In this document: piece by piece, positions 1 through 4,412 of the stretch
Numbering within the stretch: the stretch's first letter is position 1
How the letters are laid out: each line of letters begins with the position of its first letter
Assembly: GCA_012798055.1 (NCBI GenBank)
Contig: JAAZOA010000010.1
Location: 1 to 5,187 of the forward strand
Source of the DNA: Syntrophomonadaceae bacterium
GTDB lineage: Bacteria > Bacillota > Syntrophomonadia > Syntrophomonadales > Syntrophomonadaceae
DNA length: 5,187 nucleotides
Direction: 5' to 3'
The notes under the pieces: generated by a model
Told to the model about the DNA's origin: nothing
Seen by the model: the letters and a program-made list of their open reading frames with translations, nothing else
Databases searched by the model: none
Translations under genes and position numbers: made by a program

Positions 1-814
1 ATTGCTCAAGCATTTCTTCTATCATGCTGTTCAGGTTGTTTATAAGTATTTTGTGCAGGACCGATACCCCATCAGGTTGTTCATTTGCGTAACTGATGCG
101 TGTGATGATGTCTTCTCCGTAGGTCCTCTGCATATTGCTGGTTGATGCCATTGCGGTCACAATGCCCGTCTGCATTTCCACCAGGGCAGCGAACAGGCTG
201 GTGGTGCCTATATCCAGAGCCAAACCATAAACAGCTTCTTTTTGGCGGGCTATATAAGGCACTCTCTTGCCGTCCATGATCAGGGCATGCAGTTCCAATG
301 CCGGTCTTCCCGGGCGGTCCAGCCCGGCCAGTTCATTCAAGTTGGACATGCTGATCTGCAGTCGATAATCCGGCAAAGCGGCTTTGATCCGGTCATACAG
401 CGGGGTATGGGAATCCTGCAAACGGCCTTCGATGTAAAAACTCCTGGTGGTAATAGGTGTATCAGCGTAATGGACAGGTTGGTATTTCAGCAGATCCCCT
501 TTGCTGGTGCCCTCTTTGGCCCAAAAATCTATGAAAAGAGTAAAATCCCCCTCGATCCTTGCCAGGCAAGCCAGCCGGTGTCCGGTTTTGATTTCCTCCG
601 GTATCAGGTGGTCCCGCTCCGCAGAAGTAAGGGGACTGATGCTCCCTTGCATTCTGAATTTACATTTGCCGCAGGTCCCCTGGCCGCCGCAGGCTCCGCC
701 CGTGTCCCAGCCTAGCATTTCCAGGGCTTCCCAGACTGATTTGCCTTTGGGAGTCCACCGGATATGTTCTTTTCCGTCCGGCTCGATAATGGTTGTCTTG
801 ACCTGATCAGCCAT
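1..814 (-). CDS. 2Fe-2S ferredoxin / ASKHA-domain protein, corrinoid-protein reductive activator type (RACo-like, DUF4445 family); N-terminal 271 residues, cut by window edge
   Basis: The reading frame is open from an ATG at 812-814 to the left edge, giving 271 residues without a stop. Residues 1-95 are a plant-type [2Fe-2S] ferredoxin domain with ligands Cys42, Cys48, Cys51 (CGGQGTCGKC) and Cys83 (LACLA). A linker/middle domain follows, then from about residue 196 the ASKHA-type ATPase fold, marked by the phosphate-1 loop LDIGTTS at 200-206. YGEDIITRISYA at 232-243 matches the conserved GADVISRI segment of the RACo family. Known members (about 600 residues) use ATP and a low-potential electron to reduce inactive Co(II) corrinoid proteins of methyltransferase systems to Co(I) in the cytoplasm. 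The start is supported by a GAGGGTG ribosome binding site 6 nt upstream. The gene is separated from its right neighbour by a terminator, so it begins its own transcription unit. The partner methyltransferase and corrinoid protein are not visible, so the substrate cannot be assigned. The family is confident; the role is inferred. Confidence 0.9.
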   Translation of the reverse strand, partial: MADQVKTTIIEPDGKEHIRWTPKGKSVWEALEMLGWDTGGACGGQGTCGKCKFRMQGSISPLTSAERDHLIPEEIKTGHRLACLARIEGDFTLFIDFWAKEGTSKGDLLKYQPVHYADTPITTRSFYIEGRLQDSHTPLYDRIKAALPDYRLQISMSNLNELAGLDRPGRPALELHALIMDGKRVPYIARQKEAVYGLALDIGTTSLFAALVEMQTGIVTAMASTSNMQRTYGEDIITRISYANEQPDGVSVLHKILINNLNSMIEEMLEQ

Positions 815-860
815 TTATTCACCCTCTGTTTCCCTGTATATTTATGTCCATGCAAGGTCT

Positions 861-873
861 AGTTAATATTATA
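861..873 (-). promoter_or_regulatory. Candidate -10 promoter element for the ASKHA/corrinoid activator gene
   Basis: A perfect TATAAT on the minus strand (868-873) lies in the 114-nt gap between the ASKHA gene and the upstream terminator. It would start transcription near 861 and give a leader of about 47 nt. No good -35 hexamer is present: the position 16-18 nt upstream falls in the T-tract of the neighbouring terminator (890-896). The call therefore rests on the -10 alone. Confidence 0.35.
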
Positions 874-889
874 TGCATTTGTTGTCCAC

Positions 890-916
890 AAAAAAAGGCG
901 GCTTTAAGCCGCCTTT
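890..916 (-). terminator. Intrinsic terminator of the small membrane-protein gene
   Basis: On the minus strand a perfect hairpin forms between 906-916 and 894-904. Its core is AAAGGCGGCTT paired with its complement, with a tiny loop. It is followed by a run of seven T residues (890-896, some paired in the stem). It begins about 12 nt after the stop codon of the 929-1264 gene, so it separates that gene from the ASKHA gene. Plus-strand use is unlikely: no gene on that strand ends here, and TTT-C after the stem gives only a weak U-tract. Confidence 0.88.
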
Positions 917-928
917 CAGCCTATATAC

Positions 929-1264
929 TTATTCAGATTTGGTTTCGGTCATCAACACAAATGCAAAGAAGATTACCCAGGCCAGAGACGCCAGCAATGC
1001 CGTTGTTGCGCCGCTCCAATCGCCGGTCTCTTTGATCAGGGCATTTCCCTGGCTATACAGGATATTGAAGAATACTACGCCGATACCAGTAATAATGAAT
1101 ACCCACTTTTTAACCGATCCCGACAATTGAAATTTCTTGGCCCACGAGCAGAATTTCAAGAATATATAAGTGGATAACAGTACCATTATTATCAGTACCC
1201 AACCATTGTGGAATAATCCGGTCTCTGTGGTTTCCGCTGCAGCTGAAGCAAATATAGCTAACAC
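929..1264 (-). CDS. Small three-helix membrane protein of unknown function (111 aa)
   Basis: I do not recognise this protein. It starts with GTG at 1262-1264, preceded by a strong GGGGGGTGA ribosome binding site, and ends with TAA. A short Ala-rich N-terminus (residues 1-20, acidic at 11-14) precedes three hydrophobic segments, about 21-38, 54-70 and 86-105. The loop between the first two carries Lys37, Lys43, Lys44, Lys52 and Lys53. By the positive-inside rule that loop is cytoplasmic, with the N-terminus outside and the short C-terminus (ETKSE) inside. No cysteine pair, histidine cluster or catalytic motif is evident; there is a single Cys39 and Asn67 lies within the second helix. The gene is monocistronic, with a TATAAT promoter and a hairpin terminator of its own. 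It is likely real: the membrane topology is coherent and the expression signals are complete. It sits next to the corrinoid activator and shares upstream motifs with it, but a functional link is speculation. Confidence 0.8.
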   Translation of the reverse strand: MLAIFASAAAETTETGLFHNGWVLIIMVLLSTYIFLKFCSWAKKFQLSGSVKKWVFIITGIGVVFFNILYSQGNALIKETGDWSGATTALLASLAWVIFFAFVLMTETKSE

Positions 1265-1281
1265 TTATTCACCCCCCTTTA

Positions 1282-1316
1282 CAAAAAAATTATATGCCTT
1301 AGCCTATTACTATGAA
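1282..1316 (-). promoter_or_regulatory. Sigma-A-type promoter of the small membrane-protein gene
   Basis: On the minus strand a TTCATA (1311-1316; 4 of 6 matches to TTGACA) is followed after 16 nt by a perfect TATAAT (1289-1294). The predicted start is near 1282, leaving a leader of about 18 nt that holds little more than the GGGGGG ribosome binding site. No leader RNA structure or riboswitch fits in so short a transcript. Confidence 0.6.
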
Positions 1317-1475
1317 CGATGCAAAACAACTAGTGCTGGTCCCATGCTATTTTAACATTCGTTCGATACCCTCAACTCTAATAGTTATTCTCCAGTACTG
1401 AACAAACTCCTGCAAAGTTTTCAATTTTTTTCGGCGAAAACCTGATTTATTTCCTCGCCAGGTCAGGCTCCCCCT
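1317..1475. other. Intergenic spacer between the divergent membrane-protein and rnpB promoters
   Basis: I see no credible reading frame or known RNA in this spacer. It is AT-rich and holds a T-run (1423-1431). It also has two interleaved short inverted repeats: GGCGA 1433-1437 with TCGCC 1455-1459, and CCTGA 1441-1445 with TCAGG 1463-1467. These lie upstream of both predicted transcription starts, so they would act as DNA unless another promoter exists. Confidence 0.4.
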
Positions 1476-1511
1476 CTGGAATTAAGCCTGCGGTTTTTGT
1501 ATAATTATAAA
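1476..1511 (+). promoter_or_regulatory. Promoter of rnpB
   Basis: A perfect TATAAT at 1500-1505 lies six nucleotides before 1512, which is the first base of the P1 helix of the RNase P RNA. Transcription therefore probably starts at or next to the mature 5' end. The -35 is weak: CTGGAA (1476-1481, spacer 18) or TGGAAT (1477-1482, spacer 17), each about 3 of 6 matches to consensus. Confidence 0.7.
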
Positions 1512-1849
1512 GCAAGTAAATCAGACGATCGCGGGCATTTCGCCTGAGGAAAGTCGGAGCTCCGCAGGGCAGGGTGCTGGATAACGTCCAGTGGGGGCGA
1601 CCCCAAGGAAAGTGCCACAGAAACAAACCGCCAGGAGCTTTCTCCTGGTAAGGGTGGAACGGTGAGGTAAGAGCTCACCAGCAGGCAGGCGACTGCTTGG
1701 CTAGGCAAACCCCACCTGGTGCAAGACCGAATAGAGGAGCCATGAAGTGGCCCGCTTCGCTCCCGGGTTAGGTCGCTTGAGGTGCCAGGCAACTGGCATC
1801 CTAGATAGATGATTGTCAAATACAGAACTCCGCTTATAGATTTACTTGC
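1512..1849 (+). ncRNA. rnpB: RNase P RNA, bacterial class A (catalytic subunit)
   Basis: This is the RNA that cleaves the 5' leader from pre-tRNAs. The terminal helix P1 pairs 1512-1522 with 1839-1849 perfectly over 11 bp. P2 pairs 1524-1530 with 1811-1817. Helix P4 pairs 1551-1559 (AAG, bulged U, CGGAG) with 1828-1835 (CTCCGCTT). P8 is at 1577-1591, P9 at 1593-1604, P12 at 1631-1648 and P13 at about 1661-1679. P14 (1683-1698) has a GCGA loop and P18 (1783-1798) a GCAA loop, both GNRA tetraloops as expected for class A. Conserved landmarks include GAGGAAAGT, AGTGCCACAGAAA, GACCGAATAG, TAGATAGATGATTGTC and ACAGAAC...GCTTAT. GGGTTAGGT probably carries the L15 GGU that binds the tRNA CCA end. 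A P6 pseudoknot between 1567-1570 and 1750-1753 is plausible. The length of 338 nt is normal. The unusual point is the P4 sequence: the pair after C70-G (E. coli numbering) is G-C rather than the usual C-G, with both strands changed. Confidence 0.97.
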
Positions 1850-1859
1850 ATACTGACAA

Positions 1860-1892
1860 AAAAGGAGGCATACATGCTGTACGCCTCCTTTT
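1860..1892. terminator. Bidirectional terminator between convergent rnpB and hup
   Basis: A 14-bp stem (1860-1873 with 1879-1892, loop ATGCT) is flanked by six A residues (1858-1863) on one side and four T residues (1889-1892) on the other. Read on the plus strand it ends rnpB 11 nt after P1 and has one A-C mismatch at 1870/1882. Read on the minus strand it ends hup 22 nt after its stop. There the mismatch becomes a G-U wobble and the U-tract is longer, so it should work better for hup. Confidence 0.9.
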
Positions 1893-1913
1893 ATGTATAA
1901 ATGCAGGACAAAT

Positions 1914-2246
1914 CTATTTCTTTTTCTTAGCAGCTTTCTTGGCTCCTTTTGCGGGAGCGGCTGCTTTTTTCGGAGCTGCTACAGCTTCTTTGAGGGATTT
2001 TCCGGGTTTGAAAGCAGGAACTTTGGTGGCCGGTACGGTAATTTCCTGGCCGGTGGCAGGGCTGATCACTTTTCTTTCCTTGCGTGCCCTTACTTCAAAA
2101 CTACCAAAACCAATGATCTGCACTTTGTCTCCCTTTGCCAATGCGCCTTGTACGGTTCCAACCATTGCTTCCAGTGCTTTGGCAGCGTCCTTCTGTGTGA
2201 ATCCTGCTTTTTCTGCCAGTGATTTCACAAGTTCCGATTTGTTCAC
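1914..2246 (-). CDS. hup: HU family nucleoid DNA-binding protein with lysine/alanine-rich C-terminal tail (110 aa)
   Basis: Residues 1-90 are a complete HU fold: an N-terminal helical dimerisation part (MNKSELVKSLAEKAGFTQ), the GFGSFEVRARKER strand (46-58), the beta-arm with Pro63 in SPATGQEI (the DNA-intercalating proline position), and the closing VPAFKPGKSLKEAV (76-89). HU binds DNA without sequence specificity, bends it and compacts the nucleoid. The typical Firmicutes protein is about 90 residues. Here 20 further residues form a tail of Lys, Ala, Pro and Gly only, with nine lysines, ending in KKKK; it resembles eukaryotic H1 and actinobacterial HupB tails. The arm reads KVISPATG where KGRNPQTG is usual. 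The start is GTG (2244-2246), with AGGGGAGG 8 nt upstream. A weak promoter candidate is TTGATG (2293-2298), 17 nt, TAAAAA (2270-2275). The gene stands alone between an AT-rich spacer and the shared terminator. HU rather than IHF, because no IHF-specific features are seen. Confidence 0.96.
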   Translation of the reverse strand: MNKSELVKSLAEKAGFTQKDAAKALEAMVGTVQGALAKGDKVQIIGFGSFEVRARKERKVISPATGQEITVPATKVPAFKPGKSLKEAVAAPKKAAAPAKGAKKAAKKKK

Positions 2247-2311
2247 TACAAAATCCTCCCCTTTTGTATTTTTTACCTAAATCTCTATTCCCCATCAAAT
2301 CGGCAAATCCT

Positions 2312-2356
2312 GCAAAAAAAATAAATATTTTCGAATTTTTTTGAATATTTTTTTGC
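2312..2356. repeat. 45-bp AT-rich dyad with A/T tracts upstream of hup
   Basis: An imperfect inverted repeat runs from GCAAAAAAAATA (left) to AATATTTTTTTGC (right), around a central TTCGAA palindrome at 2330-2335. Only 7 of 45 bases are G or C. The phased A/T runs suggest intrinsically curved DNA. It lies 66-110 bp upstream of the hup start codon, so it could be an UP-like element or a nucleoid-protein site. It lacks a GC-rich stem, so it is a poor terminator for nif3 despite the T-run. Confidence 0.55.
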
Positions 2357-2434
2357 GGAAAAGCTGATTTTTTAGATATTTGCCCCGGGTCCTTTCCAAA
2401 ACTGGGTGGCGCAGTTCAGTTGCATTCCCGCCCT

Positions 2435-2455
2435 AATGCCTATTTTTAGGCATTT
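2435..2455 (+). other. Short perfect hairpin between hup and nif3
   Basis: AATGCCTA (2435-2442) pairs with TAGGCATT (2447-2454) around a TTTT loop and is followed on the plus strand by TTTG. It resembles a weak plus-strand terminator, but no plus-strand gene leads into it. On the minus strand there is no T-tract after it. A second imperfect minus-strand hairpin at 2463-2484 (AAGCC/GGCTT ends) also lacks a T-tract. No convincing terminator follows nif3. Confidence 0.3.
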
Positions 2456-2524
2456 TGTTCGTAAGCCCCGAAAGATTCAGGCTTCTTTGGTGTCTTAACC
2501 GATTGTTGCCCGGCACAACTGGAT

Positions 2525-3640
2525 TTAAATGATTTTTATACATTCTGGGCCTAATCGATAAACAAACTCTGTTTCCAGTCCTTCAGAGCCGGCTTCAGCA
2601 GTGAGTAGTACGCACAAATATTCACAGACTATCTGTTCAGTTCCCTGGTGGCCTGCATCGATGACAGCAAGCCCCATATCCAAGGCTTGCCTGGCCTCAT
2701 GGTATTTAAGATCACCTGTTACCAGAACATCGCATCCCCGGGCATTGGCCCGGTCCATGAAACTTGCGCCAGAGCCCCCCACCACCGCAATCTTTCGGAC
2801 TTCCTGGGTTAAATCGCCTGCCACCCGCAGGTGGGCAAGCCCCAGGCGGTGTTTGACCTGATTACAAAAATCAGCCAGGCTCATAGCCGATTCCAGTCTT
2901 CCTTCCCTGCCCAAGCTATATACCCGGCCGGGATTTGATAAAGCGTAGAGATCATAAGCCACTTCTTCATAGGGATGAGCGTCCTGCATGGACTTCAGGG
3001 CCTGAGGCACAACTCCTGATGGAAGTATGGTTTCAAGCCGAATTTCTTCGGTTTCCTCTAACATCCCGGTCTGGCCTATGAAGGGTGAGGTGCCAGCCAG
3101 AGGGCGAAATGTGCCGATTCCCAGGGTCCTGAAACTGCAATCACTGTATTTGCCAATGTGGCCTGCTCCATTATCCATCAGGGCCCGGCGCACCCGGGCC
3201 TCATGATCCGGCGGTACATAGACCACCAGTTTAAACAAGTTCTCCTGTTTTCCTGAATCCAGGGGCTTGATGTCCAATAAGCCCAATTTCTCTGCTAGAA
3301 ACTGGCTGAGCCCCTTGTCGCCGGCATCCAGGTTAGTATGGGCCGAATACAAGGTTATGCCAGCTTCGATCAGTTCTTTTACCATTCTGCCCATGGCGGT
3401 GTCCAGGTTGATTGTTCTAAGCCCTGTAAAGATGAAGGGATGATGGGTTATGATCATGTCTGCTTTTTGAGCCCGCGCATGTTCTAGCGCTTCATGGTCA
3501 AAATCCAGGGTTACTAATACCCTGGTGGCAGGCGCACGCAAATATCCTATCTGTAAGCCCGGATTGTCCCAGGCTTCAGCCAGACTAAGGGGGAACAATC
3601 TCTCAATTAGCCGGGTGATGTCACTTACCCTGGTTTGCAT
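2525..3640 (-). CDS. nif3: Nif3-like dinuclear metal-centre protein, YqfO type with inserted PII/CutA-like domain (371 aa)
   Basis: The N-terminal Nif3 half shows AWDNPGLQIG (23-32), the metal-binding THHP (65-68; His66, His67) and HTNLD (101-105; Asp105). The C-terminal half contributes DAGHQGTE (328-335; His331 and Glu335). These are the ligands of the family's two-metal site. The roughly 100 residues between (about 134-233, LFKLVVYVPPD to HPYEEVAYDLYAL) form the CutA/PII-like insert seen in B. subtilis YqfO; a long 370-residue form is typical of Firmicutes. Structures in the family are toroidal hexamers. GTP cyclohydrolase I type 2 is a common database label, but the true activity is unsettled. 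The ATG at 3638-3640 lies inside the end of trmK (20-nt overlap). It has GGAGGAG 7 nt upstream within trmK, which decides the start and suggests translational coupling. The pairing with trmK is conserved across Firmicutes. The family is certain, the function is not. Confidence 0.95.
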   Translation of the reverse strand: MQTRVSDITRLIERLFPLSLAEAWDNPGLQIGYLRAPATRVLVTLDFDHEALEHARAQKADMIITHHPFIFTGLRTINLDTAMGRMVKELIEAGITLYSAHTNLDAGDKGLSQFLAEKLGLLDIKPLDSGKQENLFKLVVYVPPDHEARVRRALMDNGAGHIGKYSDCSFRTLGIGTFRPLAGTSPFIGQTGMLEETEEIRLETILPSGVVPQALKSMQDAHPYEEVAYDLYALSNPGRVYSLGREGRLESAMSLADFCNQVKHRLGLAHLRVAGDLTQEVRKIAVVGGSGASFMDRANARGCDVLVTGDLKYHEARQALDMGLAVIDAGHQGTEQIVCEYLCVLLTAEAGSEGLETEFVYRLGPECIKII

Positions 3641-4325
3641 GCCAAATCTCCTCCAGTCTCTGGATTCTTTCCCGGATTATCTCGGCCTGGCGCCGGTTTT
3701 CCGCCTGAGTTGATGATCTTAGCCGTGATTCGATCCTTAGCCACGCCTGCAATATTCTCCAAATATATTGGCGTTTGATCTCAGTTTCAGCTTGCAGGAT
3801 GCGGGGCCCCACGGCTATTTCAATATCACTTAGTTGATAGGGCTGCATACCAGGATGACTGGTCAGCACCAAATATAGGCGCCCTCTTTCCTCCACCACT
3901 GTTTCCGAGACTATCTGCCATCCCCGATCAGCCAGAGCCTGGCGCAAAACTTCGGGTTTGCTCATGGGCTGAAATACATAATTGGGGAAACTGGCTGCTT
4001 TCTCCCAGTCCGCCGCGAGCATACGCGCCAGGGTGTCGCCCCCCAACCCAGCCAGGATTACATTAGCAACCTCCCCTGGTGCCAGCACTCGCAGGCCGTC
4101 GCCCTGCCTGACCTCTATCCTGGACTGTAAACCATAGGCTGCAACTGCCCGGAGAGCCCGCTCCAGCGGTCCTGTTCCCAGTTCTCCGATAATAACTCGA
4201 GGGGCCACATTCTTTAGGGCCAGATAAATGGACAGTTGGGCATGATCAGCTCCTATATCGGCGGCGGTCTGGCCCGGTGTCAAAAGTGCGGCGATAGCCG
4301 CTAATCTTGGTGTTAGTGCGCACAT
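3621..4325 (-). CDS. trmK: tRNA (adenine(22)-N1)-methyltransferase TrmK (234 aa)
   Basis: This is a class I SAM-dependent methyltransferase that makes m1A at position 22 of bacterial tRNAs. The N-terminal Rossmann part shows LTPRL (4-8) in place of the usual LSKRL, the SAM-binding ADIGADHA (22-29), the acidic strand end IIGELGTGPLERA (45-57), RQGDGL (73-78) and LAGLGGDTL (91-99; the family usually has AGMGG). FQPMSKPEVLRQAL (118-131) fits the QPN/QPM...LR motif, and EERGRLYLVL the family's E-x-G-x-x-Y strand. Residues from about 165 to 234 are helical and charged, matching the C-terminal coiled-coil of TrmK. The length is normal. The ATG start (4323-4325) has GGAAGG about 7 nt upstream. It is first in a two-gene unit with nif3, overlapping it by 20 nt. 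In many Firmicutes this pair follows rpoD; here a trpB2 gene and a terminator precede it instead. Confidence 0.93.
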   Translation of the reverse strand: MCALTPRLAAIAALLTPGQTAADIGADHAQLSIYLALKNVAPRVIIGELGTGPLERALRAVAAYGLQSRIEVRQGDGLRVLAPGEVANVILAGLGGDTLARMLAADWEKAASFPNYVFQPMSKPEVLRQALADRGWQIVSETVVEERGRLYLVLTSHPGMQPYQLSDIEIAVGPRILQAETEIKRQYIWRILQAWLRIESRLRSSTQAENRRQAEIIRERIQRLEEIWHANQGK

Positions 4326-4327
4326 AA

Positions 4328-4348
4328 ATCAACCTTCCAAGTATATAT
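4328..4348 (-). promoter_or_regulatory. Candidate -10 region for trmK-nif3
   Basis: On the minus strand, TTATATATAC lies between the trpB2 terminator and the trmK ribosome binding site (GGAAGG). It could serve as a -10 for the trmK-nif3 unit with a very short leader. The matching -35 (TTACGA, 18-nt spacer, 3 of 6 to consensus) would lie inside the terminator hairpin. It is weak. Read-through from trpB2 is the alternative source of transcription. Confidence 0.3.
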
Positions 4349-4352
4349 AAGG

Positions 4353-4383
4353 AAAACCCGGATACCTTCGTAAGATACCCGGG
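4353..4383 (-). terminator. Intrinsic terminator of the trpB2-type gene
   Basis: On the minus strand the 27 bases 4383-4357 fold into a 12-bp stem (CCCGGGTATCTT with its partner strand, two G-U/U-G wobbles) closed by an ACG loop. It is followed by TTTT-CC-TTAT (4353-4356 and beyond). It starts 29 nt after the trpB2 stop and ends about 30 nt before trmK. The stem is strong and the U-tract is short, so some read-through into trmK is possible. Confidence 0.8.
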
Positions 4384-4412
4384 ATCTGAAGTCAAACCAT
4401 ACATACCTTATT

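Noticed and set aside
242..806. Plus-strand open frames opposite the left end
   Set aside because: They are mirror frames of the Fe-S/ASKHA gene, whose minus-strand frame carries clear ferredoxin and ATPase motifs and a ribosome binding site.
1505..1819. Minus-strand open frame of about 104 codons
   Set aside because: It lies entirely within the RNase P RNA, whose helices and conserved regions are unmistakable on the plus strand.
1512..1849. Class B (Bacillus-type) RNase P RNA
   Set aside because: P14 and P18 with GNRA tetraloops are present, P18 in particular being absent from class B. Overall layout follows class A.
1846..2280. Plus-strand frame with hydrophobic Phe/Ala-rich protein
   Set aside because: It is the reverse of the lysine/alanine-rich HU gene. 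Lys codons read backwards give Phe/Leu, which creates a false membrane-like protein.
2435..2484. Hairpins as the nif3 terminator
   Set aside because: Neither hairpin is followed by a T-tract on the minus strand, so they do not meet the criteria for an intrinsic terminator of nif3.
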